From NCBI GenBank assembly GCA_000436475.1, contig FR886134.1:1-23339 (forward strand): DNA of 23,339 nt. The letters are read 5' to 3'. Both the position numbers and the translations under genes were made by a program. Shown one piece after another: positions 8,791 to 16,754 of this stretch. This DNA comes from Eubacterium sp. CAG:248 (lineage in GTDB: Bacteria; Bacillota; Clostridia; Lachnospirales; Lachnospiraceae). A model generated the notes under the pieces. It searched no databases and was not told the DNA's origin. It saw only the letters and a program-made list of their open reading frames with translations. How positions within the stretch are numbered: position 1 is the first letter of the stretch; every line of letters starts with the position of its first letter.

Positions 8791-9504
8791 TTACTCAGAT
8801 ACAACCCGCGTATTTTTAACAGATGAAGTTTTATAAGTTTCAAATGTGAAATTTTTATCTAGTATATCTCCAATAATAGCGACAACTTTTCCCATAGTGA
8901 AGGCGGCTAGTATAGTTCCGATACCAAGACCATCGATATGTCCGATAAAGAAGAATGTCATACAGCCAGTAACAAAAAGACATATTACATCAAAGCTTAT
9001 CTTGATACGTGAATAGCGAACCTTTGTAATGGCAGACAGTTCTCTAGGGAAAAGGTCTGTTGGTATTATAGGAAGCTTACATCTGTTTGAAAGAGCGATT
9101 CCTATGCAGAGGAGCAGATAACTTACTACAAAGTAGATAATCTGTAAAGGCAGGGTCTGTGGAAGTATATTTATCCATGCTTTGTGAACATCAAGCAGTT
9201 CAGAAAATGCAAAACCTACGATGAAGCTGCAAAGGTAAGATGGAACGAACTTTTTTCTTAGTATCATAAGTGTAAGGATAAGAGTCCCTTGAAATATATA
9301 AGTCCATGTTCCAAGTGACAGCTTTGGTAACACAAGTGAAAATGCATAAGGAACACTGGATATCGCAGATATTCCAGAGCCTGAGTGAAGCATAAGCACA
9401 ACGCCGAAGCTGTTTATTATGACAGCTATGAATAGTGCAAGTTCTCCACGGAATACTGGTTTGTCTGCTGTGTTTTTTGTCTGGTTAACATTGTTGTTTT
9501 TCAT
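8791..9504 (-). CDS. YczE/YitT-like integral membrane protein
   Basis: This encodes a 237-aa membrane protein with about five hydrophobic segments (roughly residues 20-42, 62-80, 85-103, 120-138 and 172-196). It resembles the YczE/YyaS/YitT group of Firmicute membrane proteins, with the opening FGVVLMLHSGSGISAISSVPY and the C-terminal DGLGIGTILAAFTMGK motif seen in that family. The biochemical function of the family is not established. On the minus strand GGAG is placed 8 nt before the ATG (complement of 9502-9504). It is convergent with the esterase operon and divergent from the LysR gene, so LysR control of this gene is the usual inference for such a pair. Confidence 0.75.
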   Translation of the reverse strand: MKNNNVNQTKNTADKPVFRGELALFIAVIINSFGVVLMLHSGSGISAISSVPYAFSLVLPKLSLGTWTYIFQGTLILTLMILRKKFVPSYLCSFIVGFAFSELLDVHKAWINILPQTLPLQIIYFVVSYLLLCIGIALSNRCKLPIIPTDLFPRELSAITKVRYSRIKISFDVICLFVTGCMTFFFIGHIDGLGIGTILAAFTMGKVVAIIGDILDKNFTFETYKTSSVKNTRVVSE

Positions 9505-9611
9505 TGTTATTTCTCCATTCGTAATTATTGAATTATGGAAGTGCGAAAAATGTGTTTTGACACTTACATATTTAGATTACAGTTACTTAGTTTAATTTTA
9601 TATTATTCATA

Positions 9612-9651
9612 AGACAAATAAATAATATTTATAAATATATAGATTTTGTCT
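9612..9651. promoter_or_regulatory. Inverted repeat in the divergent LysR/YczE intergenic region
   Basis: AGACAAA (9612-9618) and TTTGTCT (9645-9651) form a perfect 7-bp inverted repeat around a 26-nt, strongly AT-rich centre. The position, between the divergent membrane-protein and LysR genes, suits a LysR binding region, but binding is inferred. The rest of the 255-nt gap holds a TTGACA at 9557-9562 without a convincing -10 box. Confidence 0.35.
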
Positions 9652-9759
9652 ATGGATTGGATTGGTGTGAAAATGCATCATAATATGTGGTATTTGTGTA
9701 TGCGCACATCTGGCACAAAGCTGTTATATAAAAAAACGTGCGTAGAAATGGAGATTGGT

Positions 9760-10674
9760 GTGAATTTATATTATATAAAGTATTTTGTCACACTGGCAGA
9801 GTACAAGCATTATACGAAGGCAGCTAATGCGTTGTGCATAACGCAGCCCAGTCTTTCGCATGCGATATCCCAGCTTGAAAAAGAGCTTGGTGTTCCGCTT
9901 TTTGAGCGTAGTGGCAGAAATACAACGCTTACAAGGTTCGGGCAGGAATTTCTTGTGTATGCAAAGCAGACATTAAGTACGATTGACGAGGGTGTAGAGT
10001 CTATAAAGAAAAGTGCAAGGGGAGAGGGCATCATAAGATTAGGATTTTTGCGGCCTCTTGGTGTTGACATTATTCCGGAACTTGTAACTGAATATATGAA
10101 TAAGAACAAGGGGCGTGATATACAGTTTACTTTCAACACAGATGTGACAGGAAGACTTGTTGAGGGAATGATTGACAGGAAGTATGATGTCCTGTTTTGT
10201 TCGTGTCCTGATGAGGTATGTGGACTTACAGCTAAGAAGGTCATGCAGGAAAGGCTTGTACTTATAGCACCTAAGGGTCATCCTGTGATGTCAATGTGTG
10301 ATGGTGATGGGAAGATTAAGCTTGTTGACACACTTTCGTGTCCATATATATTTTTTGATAAAAGCTCTGGTATGAGAGGTGTGATTGATGAGCTTTTTAA
10401 CAAATGTGGTTCATTTCCTGACATTGCATATGAAACAGAGGAGGATGAAGTGGTAGCAGGACTTGTTGCGGCAGGACTTGGAATAGCTGTGATCGCAGAT
10501 ATACCGCTTATTCACCAGATGAAGCTTGATATAGCAGACATAGCAGAGCCGGAGTATGAGAGAAGTATATACATGGTGACAGATGATAGTATCTATATGC
10601 CACCAGTTGTATCGGATTTTGTAAATTATGTAATGAGCATAAAGAAAAATGAAACAGCTAAAGGGAAGCTTTAA
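9760..10674 (+). CDS. LysR family transcriptional regulator
   Basis: This is a 304-aa LysR-type regulator. Residues 1-60 are the winged helix-turn-helix (YYIKYFVTLAEYKHYTKAA, then TQPSLSHAISQLEKELG and PLFERSGRN). Residues about 90-295 are the periplasmic-binding-protein-like effector domain. The frame stays open upstream to a TTG at 9646. GTG 9760 is preferred because GGAG (9750-9753) is spaced 6 nt from it and because the protein then starts with the family-typical NLYYIKYF. ATG 9748 is an alternative. It is divergent from the YczE-like gene, the likeliest target. The effector is unknown. Confidence 0.88.
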   Translation: MNLYYIKYFVTLAEYKHYTKAANALCITQPSLSHAISQLEKELGVPLFERSGRNTTLTRFGQEFLVYAKQTLSTIDEGVESIKKSARGEGIIRLGFLRPLGVDIIPELVTEYMNKNKGRDIQFTFNTDVTGRLVEGMIDRKYDVLFCSCPDEVCGLTAKKVMQERLVLIAPKGHPVMSMCDGDGKIKLVDTLSCPYIFFDKSSGMRGVIDELFNKCGSFPDIAYETEEDEVVAGLVAAGLGIAVIADIPLIHQMKLDIADIAEPEYERSIYMVTDDSIYMPPVVSDFVNYVMSIKKNETAKGKL

Positions 10675-10718
10675 CAAGCTTTACATATGCAAAAATATGC
10701 GTATAAAAGAGGATTAAT

Positions 10719-10937
10719 ATGATAAAGTATACAGTAAAAGATATAGAAGAGCCAGACTTTGGATGTGAGGGTCTTTTGGATGGACAGGTTATAATTGATA
10801 AAATTATACTTGAGGCAGAGAATGGAGATATTATTAGTGTTGATGTAGCAGATGCGTATCTGTATGAGAAAGATATAAATGTTGGTGATAGTGTCTATAT
10901 AGATAAATCAGTAGAAAATGTTATAACAAAGTGTTAA
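10719..10937 (+). CDS. Small acidic protein of unknown function (72 aa)
   Basis: This is a 72-aa, acidic, soluble-looking protein with no membrane segment or known motif that I recognise. It seems to be all-beta: alternating hydrophobic strands are separated by turns (IDKIILEAENGDIISVDVADAYLYEKDINVGDSVYID), reminiscent of a small OB- or SH3-like barrel. ATG 10719 has AGAGGA (10708-10713) at good spacing, and the codon use resembles neighbouring genes, so it is probably real. It lies 44 nt after the LysR gene and 80 nt before the Fe-S aldo/keto reductase. No function is proposed. Confidence 0.65.
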   Translation: MIKYTVKDIEEPDFGCEGLLDGQVIIDKIILEAENGDIISVDVADAYLYEKDINVGDSVYIDKSVENVITKC

Positions 10938-11017
10938 TGACATTCAATAAAAAATTTAATTGATATAAAATAACTACAAATAGTAAAGGAAATATTATTT
11001 GGAAACGGAGGAGTATT

Positions 11018-12043
11018 ATGGTTAAAGTGACACTTGGAAGCACAGGAATAACAGTTAACAAAAATGGTTTCGGAGCGCTTCCAATACAAAGAATAAGTCA
11101 TGAAAGTTCGACAGATATATTAAGGAGAGCTTATGAGGCTGGCATAGATTTCTACGATACAGCGAGATTTTATACTGACAGCGAATGCAAGTTAGGTGAG
11201 GCACTTTCTGATGTGAGGGAGCATATATACATAGCTACAAAGACTGCAGCAAAAAATGCGGACGAATTCTGGAAAGACCTAACTACAAGTCTTAATAATT
11301 TAAAGACAGATTATATTGATATATATCAGTTCCATAATCCTGAATTCTGTCCAAAGCCGGGTGATGGCAGCGGATTGTATGAAGCTATGTGTGAGGCTAA
11401 GGAACAGGGAAGGATAAGACATATTGGAATAACTAACCACAGACTTAATGTTGCCAATGAAGCAATAGAGTCTGGGCTTTATGAAACATTACAGTTTCCT
11501 TTTAATTATCTTGCAACAGAAAAAGAGCATAAGCTGGTTGATGACTGCAGAAAGCATAATATGGGATTTATAGCTATGAAAGCACTTTCTGGAGGACTTA
11601 TAACTGATTCAAAGGTGGCATATGCATATCAGGCTGAATATAATAATGTGCTTCCAATATGGGGAATACAGAGAATGTCAGAGCTTGAGGAGTTTATAAG
11701 CTATATAGATAATCCACCAGTTATGGATGATGAGATAAAGTCAGTCATAGAAAAAGATAAGAAAGAGCTGGCAGGCAACTTCTGCCGTGGCTGCGGTTAT
11801 TGTATGCCTACATGTCCGGCACATATAGAGATTAACAGCTGTGCAAGAATGTCACTTCTTCTTAGAAGATCGCCATCAGAGCTTCAGCTTACAGAGGCTG
11901 TACAGGCAAAGATGAAGAAAATAGAAGATTGTATCGACTGTGGACAATGTAAGGCACACTGCCCATATGGACTTGATACGCCAAAGCTTCTTCGTGATAA
12001 CTATAAGGATTATACCGAGGTGCTTGCTGGCAAACCACTGTAA
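11018..12043 (+). CDS. Aldo/keto reductase with C-terminal double 4Fe-4S domain
   Basis: This is a 341-aa cytoplasmic oxidoreductase. Residues 1-235 form an aldo/keto reductase barrel with the catalytic tetrad visible: D47 and Y52 in DTARFY, K75 in ATKT and H106 in YQFHNP. Residues 255-320 carry two ferredoxin-type Cys clusters, C256-C259-C262-C266 and C305-C308-C311-C315, each followed by Pro, for two [4Fe-4S] clusters. This fusion is common in anaerobic clostridia and suggests electron transfer between a nicotinamide substrate and an Fe-S partner; the physiological substrate is unknown. The start is well supported by GGAGGAG at 11007-11013. The barrel is shortened at its C-terminal end, as is usual for this Fe-S subgroup. 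Confidence 0.9.
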   Translation: MVKVTLGSTGITVNKNGFGALPIQRISHESSTDILRRAYEAGIDFYDTARFYTDSECKLGEALSDVREHIYIATKTAAKNADEFWKDLTTSLNNLKTDYIDIYQFHNPEFCPKPGDGSGLYEAMCEAKEQGRIRHIGITNHRLNVANEAIESGLYETLQFPFNYLATEKEHKLVDDCRKHNMGFIAMKALSGGLITDSKVAYAYQAEYNNVLPIWGIQRMSELEEFISYIDNPPVMDDEIKSVIEKDKKELAGNFCRGCGYCMPTCPAHIEINSCARMSLLLRRSPSELQLTEAVQAKMKKIEDCIDCGQCKAHCPYGLDTPKLLRDNYKDYTEVLAGKPL

Positions 12044-12182
12044 TATTAAAAAGGTATATGATTATAAAAATCAGCACATAATACATATGCATCATGAAGC
12101 ATTTTTAATGCATCAATGGATGGCAGGATTTATTTCTGGTATTCATATCTAAAGTAAGCATGTTAGGAAAAGAGGTATATGT

Positions 12183-12641
12183 ATGTTGTTGACAGAAAAA
12201 GAAATGACTGTATTAAAGGACCTTCAGACACAGGAGAAAAGTTGTGTTGATAAGTATGAAAGGTATACAGGTCTTGCAAAGGATGAAGAGTTAAAGCAGC
12301 TTTTTGGTGAACTGAAGAAAAAGGAGCAGGAGCACTATAAGACAATAAGTGGAATGTTAAATGGTGATGTGCCATCCTGTGATTGCAATGATACGGCAGG
12401 AAAGGACTATAAGCCGGAATGTCATTATTCAAAGAGTGAAGCCTCAGAGGATAAAACTAATGACTGTTTTCTTGCTACAGATTGTATAGGAACAGAAAAA
12501 CTGGTATCTGGCGAGTATAATACTAACGTATTTGCATGTTGTGCATCAGATATAAGAAAGGTACTCGCTGATATTCAGATAGAAGAACAGAATCATGCCG
12601 AAATGCTTTATAAGTATAAGATGGCAAATGGCATGCAGTAG
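12183..12641 (+). CDS. Ferritin-like / CotF-like four-helix protein
   Basis: This is a 152-aa protein with two amphipathic helical regions (about 5-60 and 95-148) separated by a Cys-rich linker (SCDCN around 65-69, EC at 79-80, DCF at 94-96, CC at 119-120). Carboxylate and histidine ligands are placed as in ferritin-like folds: E18 and E26 in the first helix, EQEH (48-51) in the second, and EEQNHAEM (134-141) in the last. It resembles clostridial spore-coat-associated or ferritin-like proteins that often sit near redox genes. AGAGG at 12171-12175 precedes ATG 12183. It ends the Fe-S reductase unit, followed by a terminator. Metal binding is inferred from the ligand pattern. Confidence 0.68.
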   Translation: MLLTEKEMTVLKDLQTQEKSCVDKYERYTGLAKDEELKQLFGELKKKEQEHYKTISGMLNGDVPSCDCNDTAGKDYKPECHYSKSEASEDKTNDCFLATDCIGTEKLVSGEYNTNVFACCASDIRKVLADIQIEEQNHAEMLYKYKMANGMQ

Positions 12642-12690
12642 TTGAAAGTGCAAAATATTCAGATAATTTAATACAATAATCAAAATATAT

Positions 12691-12740
12691 AAGGTGCTAT
12701 GAGCAATTGTTGCAATTTCATGGCACTTTATTTTTATTTT
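12691..12740 (+). terminator. Rho-independent terminator of the ferritin-like gene
   Basis: AAGGTGCTATGA (12691-12702) pairs with TCATGGCACTTT (12718-12729) through 12 base pairs including two G-U pairs. The loop is about 15 nt, and an ATTTTTATTTT tract follows. It starts 50 nt after the ferritin-like gene's stop codon. Confidence 0.85.
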
Positions 12741-12771
12741 ATAAATTTATATTTTCTTTCGAAGCATTTTA

Positions 12772-12800
12772 TTGACAAATTAGTTTGGTATTAGTATACT
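12772..12800 (+). promoter_or_regulatory. Strong sigma-A promoter of the marR-gltA-hydrolase operon
   Basis: TTGACA (12772-12777), a 17-nt spacer and TATACT (12795-12800) give an almost perfect vegetative promoter. It fires toward the MarR gene, about 90 nt downstream. Confidence 0.85.
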
Positions 12801-12805
12801 TAAAA

Positions 12806-12823
12806 TAGTTTCCTAACGAACTA
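12806..12823. promoter_or_regulatory. Operator-like inverted repeat at the MarR promoter
   Basis: TAGTT (12806-12810) and AACTA (12819-12823) form an inverted repeat with an 8-nt centre, extended imperfectly outwards. It lies just downstream of the -10 box, over the expected transcription start. A further TTAGTT half-site occurs in the promoter spacer at 12780-12785. This arrangement is typical of MarR autoregulation by steric blocking; binding by the adjacent MarR protein is inferred. Confidence 0.55.
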
Positions 12824-12896
12824 ATTGATATATGCATGTAAATAGCAGATAAAATAAGCATTGAGTTATATTTACGTTAGAAATGAAAGGATAATT

Positions 12897-13328
12897 ATGG
12901 ATGCATATGATCTTATAACATCAGGCGCACAGATAAGAAAACTTATTACAAAGTATGTTGAACCTATTATGCAGGAGTATGGTTTAAGACCAGTTGAACT
13001 GGATATATTGGAGTTTATAACAAGAGAAAACTTAACAACATCCAAGGAGATTATGTTAAGAAGACATATATCCAAGTCACATATATCCAAGTCACTAGAT
13101 CATCTTTTAGAAAAGGGGTTCATTAACATGACAGAGGATGAAAATGATCATAGAATTATGCGTATTACGTTAACGCAGGATTCATACAAGGTTATCAGCC
13201 GGGTGAATGATGTATATGAACAATGTAAGGATGTACTGCTAAGGGGGATATCAGGCGAAGAAATGCATATATTCAGGAAGGTTATTCATAAGATGAATAA
13301 CAATGTAGATGAAGAATTGCTGATGTAA
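12897..13328 (+). CDS. MarR family transcriptional regulator
   Basis: This is a 143-aa MarR-type dimeric winged-helix regulator. The pattern of dimerisation helix (1-25), helix-turn-helix (about 47-75, with SKSHISKSLDHLLEKGFI) and beta-wing (DENDHRIMRITLT, 81-93) is clear. ATG 12897 is preferred over the longer frame from 12861 because AAAGGA stands 6 nt upstream of it. The gene heads an operon with citrate synthase (21-nt gap) and a lysophospholipase-like hydrolase. Its strong promoter contains operator-like repeats, so it probably represses itself and the two downstream genes. The recognition helix contains an exact 15-bp tandem DNA duplication (13064-13093). Confidence 0.87.
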   Translation: MDAYDLITSGAQIRKLITKYVEPIMQEYGLRPVELDILEFITRENLTTSKEIMLRRHISKSHISKSLDHLLEKGFINMTEDENDHRIMRITLTQDSYKVISRVNDVYEQCKDVLLRGISGEEMHIFRKVIHKMNNNVDEELLM

Positions 13329-13349
13329 TCAGACGGAAAGGAAGTATGT

Positions 13350-14723
13350 ATGATGGAAAAGTGGAACCAGACGATGGAGAATATGGACGGCTATGTTAAG
13401 AAACAATCAGATATGTGTATAGAGAATGACAGTATACCAAAGGCTTTATATGCTGATTATGGAGTTAAAAAGGGCTTGCGTGATGAGAACGGACAGGGAG
13501 TTCTTACAGGACTTACAAACATATCAAGCGTAAGGGCTTTTGATGTGATTGATGGTGAAAAGGTGCCTTGTGATGGTGAGCTTCTTTACAGGGGATATGA
13601 TGTAACACAGCTTGTAAAAGGTGCTGGTGATAAAAGATTTATATTTGAGGAAGCAGCGTATCTTTTGTTGTTTGGCGAACTTCCAGATGCAGCACAGCTT
13701 GAAGAATTCAGACATATTATAGCAGATTGTATGGTACTCCCAACTAACTTTACAAGAGATGTTATCATGAAAGCTTCTACATCGGATATCATGAATTCTA
13801 TGACAAGAAGTATACTTACACTCGCCTCATATGATCCTAAAAAAGATGACCTGAGCATTGAAAATGTATTAAGACAGAGTATACAGCTTATAAGTACATT
13901 TCCTATGCTTGCAGTTTATGGATATCATGCTTACAATCATTATGAAAGAGATGATAGTATGTATATTCACAGACCGGATAAGGAACTTTCTGTTGCAGAG
14001 AACTTTCTTAGAATGTTAAGGCCAGATATGAAATATACAGCACTTGAAACACATGTGCTTGATATAGCACTTCTTTTACATATGGAGCATGGCGGTGGTA
14101 ATAATTCATCATTTACAACAAGAGTTGTCACATCATCAGGCTCAGATACTTATTCAGCCATAGCGGCAGCTATGTCATCGCTTAAGGGAAGAAAACATGG
14201 TGGAGCTAACCTTATGGTTATGAATATGATGGATGATATAAGGGCACATGTTAAGGATTATCATGATGAGGAAGAAATAGAACATTATCTTGATAAAATA
14301 TTAAATAAAGAAGCATTCGATAAAAAGGGACTTATATATGGTATGGGTCATGCTGTATACTCACTTTCAGATCCAAGAGAGAAAGTGTTTAAGGGCTTTG
14401 TTGAACAGCTTGCAAAAGCTAAGGGTAAGACAGATGATATGACACTTTATAATAATATAGAAAAGATAGCACCTATGCTCATAGCGAAGGAAAGAAAGAT
14501 ATTTAAGGGAGTAAGCCCTAATGTCGATTTCTATAGTGGATTCGTATATGATATGCTTGACATCCCAAGAGAGTTATATACTCCTCTTTTTGCCATAGCA
14601 AGAATAGTAGGCTGGAGTGCCCATAGGATAGAAGAACTTGTTACTACTGATAAGATAATACGTCCTGCATATAAGAGCCTTGTTACCAAGAGAGAATACG
14701 TAGACAGACTTCATAGAGATTAG
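13350..14723 (+). CDS. gltA: Citrate synthase
   Basis: This 457-aa enzyme condenses acetyl-CoA with oxaloacetate to form citrate. All catalytic elements are visible: H247 in EHGGGNNSSF, H334 in GMGHAVY and D393 in SPNVDFYSG, plus RKHGGAN at 281-287. The ~40-residue N-terminal extension before the core and the overall length match the citrate synthases common in clostridia, where the pathway feeds 2-oxoglutarate and glutamate. ATG 13350 and ATG 13353 are adjacent; a GGAAAGGAAG site (13335-13344) serves either. No aconitase or isocitrate dehydrogenase is in the window. The gene instead sits between a MarR regulator and a lipase-like hydrolase, which is unusual for a housekeeping enzyme. Confidence 0.93.
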   Translation: MMEKWNQTMENMDGYVKKQSDMCIENDSIPKALYADYGVKKGLRDENGQGVLTGLTNISSVRAFDVIDGEKVPCDGELLYRGYDVTQLVKGAGDKRFIFEEAAYLLLFGELPDAAQLEEFRHIIADCMVLPTNFTRDVIMKASTSDIMNSMTRSILTLASYDPKKDDLSIENVLRQSIQLISTFPMLAVYGYHAYNHYERDDSMYIHRPDKELSVAENFLRMLRPDMKYTALETHVLDIALLLHMEHGGGNNSSFTTRVVTSSGSDTYSAIAAAMSSLKGRKHGGANLMVMNMMDDIRAHVKDYHDEEEIEHYLDKILNKEAFDKKGLIYGMGHAVYSLSDPREKVFKGFVEQLAKAKGKTDDMTLYNNIEKIAPMLIAKERKIFKGVSPNVDFYSGFVYDMLDIPRELYTPLFAIARIVGWSAHRIEELVTTDKIIRPAYKSLVTKREYVDRLHRD

Positions 14724-14745
14724 GATGAAAAGGAAAGGGATATAT

Positions 14746-15702
14746 ATGGAAAGAGAAGAAAGAGTTTTTCCGTCATCGAGTGGAATGTGCAATATACATA
14801 CTGTAATATGGTATCCGGATAACAGCATATATAGCTATCCTGTAGGGGTTATCCAGATTGCACATGGAATGGTAGACCATATTGAAAGATTTGAGGAAAT
14901 GGCAGAATTCTTTGCTGGCAAAGGCTTTGTAGTTGCTGGTAATGATCATCTTGGACATGGTGATTCAGTAAATGATGAAGAAGATTATGGATATTTTGCA
15001 AAGGGAAGCCATGGAGCAGATTATCTAATCAAGGACATGCACAGGCTTACGCGCATTATGAAAAAAATGTATAGAGATATTCCATATATCCTTATCGGGC
15101 ATAGCATGGGTTCTTTTATGGCTAGAAAGTATGCATGCATATATGGTGATGAACTGGATGGTGTCATATTCCTTGGAACAGGTAACCAGCCAAAGTCAGT
15201 TGTTAATGCCGGGTTAAAGCTTGCACATATGGCTAAGCTTGTACATGGAGATAGATATAGAAGCAGGCTTATTAATAAATTGATGTTTGGAACATACAAT
15301 AAGCGTATCAAGGATAACAGAACCGATAGCGACTGGCTTACAAAGGATACAGCAATAGTAGATAAATATACTGCAGATCCAAAGTGTTCTTATATGTTTA
15401 CTGCTAATGGATATATAGGCTTTCTTAATGTTATCAGATTTGATATAAATGAAAAAAATATAGCAAGAACACCAGCTGCACTTCCAGTACTCTTTGCATC
15501 AGGAGAAGAGGATCCAGTTGGAGATTATGGAAAGGCAGTAAAAAAGGTGTTTAAACTTTATACAAAATATGTTGATAACGTGGAACTCAGATTATATGAG
15601 GATGACAGACACGAACTTCATAGTGAAACTAACAGGCAGGAAGTGTTTGAGGATCTGTTAGAGTGGATTGAGTCAGATGTTTTGGCACATGATATAGACT
15701 GA
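14746..15702 (+). CDS. Lysophospholipase/monoacylglycerol-lipase-like alpha/beta hydrolase
   Basis: This is a 318-aa cytoplasmic alpha/beta hydrolase of the serine aminopeptidase S33 (lysophospholipase-like) group. The elements are the oxyanion segment AHGMVDHIERF (39-49), the conserved GNDHLGHGDS (65-74), nucleophile S120 in IGHSMGS, D256 in GEEDPVG and H289 in DDRHELH. This set is typical of monoacylglycerol lipases and lysophospholipases. ATG 14746 is preferred over ATG 14725 because AGGAAAGGGA (14731-14740) directly precedes it. It starts 22 nt after the citrate synthase stop, so it belongs to the MarR operon. The next operon downstream also handles acyl lipids, but has its own promoter. 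Confidence 0.85.
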   Translation: MEREERVFPSSSGMCNIHTVIWYPDNSIYSYPVGVIQIAHGMVDHIERFEEMAEFFAGKGFVVAGNDHLGHGDSVNDEEDYGYFAKGSHGADYLIKDMHRLTRIMKKMYRDIPYILIGHSMGSFMARKYACIYGDELDGVIFLGTGNQPKSVVNAGLKLAHMAKLVHGDRYRSRLINKLMFGTYNKRIKDNRTDSDWLTKDTAIVDKYTADPKCSYMFTANGYIGFLNVIRFDINEKNIARTPAALPVLFASGEEDPVGDYGKAVKKVFKLYTKYVDNVELRLYEDDRHELHSETNRQEVFEDLLEWIESDVLAHDID

Positions 15703-15757
15703 TGTCTGATTCAATATAAGTAAGCAATACTTGAATTAAATACTTGAATTGAAAGTG

Positions 15758-15778
15758 AAGTAGTTTTAAAAACTACTT
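15758..15778. repeat. Perfect inverted repeat between the hydrolase and acyltransferase genes
   Basis: Two 10-bp arms (AAGTAGTTTT and AAAACTACTT) flank a single central base, 56 nt after the hydrolase stop. No T tract follows, so it is a poor intrinsic terminator. It may be an operator. It shares GTAG/CTAC arms with the palindrome at 15855-15868. Confidence 0.6.
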
Positions 15779-15824
15779 ATCAAATTATAAAGGCTACATT
15801 TTGTAATATTAATACCGTGAAGTG

Positions 15825-15853
15825 TTGACAAATAATTAACACAGGGGTACAAT
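15825..15853 (+). promoter_or_regulatory. Strong promoter of the acyltransferase-GT8 operon
   Basis: TTGACA (15825-15830), a 17-nt spacer and TACAAT (15848-15853) match the vegetative consensus at 11 of 12 positions. It faces the first acyltransferase gene, 42 nt downstream. Confidence 0.85.
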
Positions 15854-15854
15854 A

Positions 15855-15868
15855 CTACAAAATTGTAG
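15855..15868. promoter_or_regulatory. Operator-like palindrome at the transcription start of the acyltransferase operon
   Basis: CTACAA-AA-TTGTAG is a perfect 6-bp inverted repeat directly after the -10 box. A degenerate relative, CTACA-TTT-TGTAA, lies at 15794-15806 upstream of the -35 box. The pair of sites flanking the promoter suggests repression, but no obvious partner regulator is encoded next to it. Confidence 0.5.
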
Positions 15869-15895
15869 CTTTTCTTATATGTCAGGAGTGTGATG

Positions 15896-16726
15896 ATGTC
15901 AGGCAGTAAAAAATATAATTCCAATAAAGTAATATATTATAGCACTTATACAGATGATGTTGTAGAAAGCAGTAACCAGAATTACAGACTTAAGTCCGGG
16001 TACAGATGGATTAATAATAATGTATTTCATAAGGCAGGTTCACATATTATATATGGTATTGCTGTTATAGCCGGGTTAGTTGGCTGTAAGCTTGTCTGGG
16101 GAATAAGTTATAAGAACAAAAAAGTACTTAGGGAATGTATAGATAAAGGCTATTTTATATATGCGAATCATACACAGCCTGTCGGAGATGTAGTTATTCC
16201 AGCTATTTCATGTATAAGAAAAAGGGTGTATGTCATAGTTAGTCAGGCAAACTATGGAATACCTGTTATTGGTAAGCTTCTTCCTATGTTAGGAGCACTT
16301 CCCATTCCGAATTCCATAAGTGAATATAAAAAATTTACAAAAGCATATAAGAAACGTATATCAGATGGACATCCGGTTGTTATATATCCTGAAGCTCACG
16401 TATGGCCATATTATAATAAAATAAGACCTTTTGAAAAGACATCATTTAGATTTCCAGCAGAGCTTGGGGCACCGGTTTATGTTATGACTACAACCTATAC
16501 AAGACGAAGGCTTTTTGGAAGAGCTATGAAAAAACCAAAGATTAATGTATATGTAGATGGCCCATATTATGTAGATGAAAATCTTTCGATAAAGGATAAT
16601 CAGCAGCAGCTTCATGATAAAGTATATGAGGTTATGAACATGAGAAGTAAACAAAGTGATTATGAATATATACAATATATACATTGCAGCCATAATAGTG
16701 CCGTAGATAAAGACATAAGTCATTAA
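15896..16726 (+). CDS. PlsC-like 1-acylglycerol-phosphate acyltransferase, divergent motifs
   Basis: This is a 276-aa membrane-associated acyltransferase of the PlsC/LPLAT superfamily. A hydrophobic segment (about 47-68) precedes the catalytic region. The usual HX4D appears as NHTQPVGD (H92, D98), one residue longer than normal. The usual FPEGTR block is replaced by YPEAHVWP (164-171). The intermediate SQANYGIPVIGKLLPMLGALPIP segment corresponds to the substrate-binding motif. The paralogue at 18588 shares the YPE--xW arrangement. Acyl transfer to a glycolipid or lysophospholipid is inferred; activity needs testing given the altered motif. AGGAG (15884-15888) serves ATG 15896 at 7 nt; ATG 15893 is an alternative. 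It is the first gene of the operon. Confidence 0.8.
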   Translation: MSGSKKYNSNKVIYYSTYTDDVVESSNQNYRLKSGYRWINNNVFHKAGSHIIYGIAVIAGLVGCKLVWGISYKNKKVLRECIDKGYFIYANHTQPVGDVVIPAISCIRKRVYVIVSQANYGIPVIGKLLPMLGALPIPNSISEYKKFTKAYKKRISDGHPVVIYPEAHVWPYYNKIRPFEKTSFRFPAELGAPVYVMTTTYTRRRLFGRAMKKPKINVYVDGPYYVDENLSIKDNQQQLHDKVYEVMNMRSKQSDYEYIQYIHCSHNSAVDKDISH

Positions 16727-16754
16727 AAGCATGTCAGAGGAGACTACTAATCAC

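Noticed and set aside
12053..12182. Small His/Met-rich peptide frame and ATGCATCA direct repeats before the ferritin-like gene
   Set aside because: No ribosome binding site at the ATG near 12087, and the repeats are only 8 bp in very AT-rich sequence.
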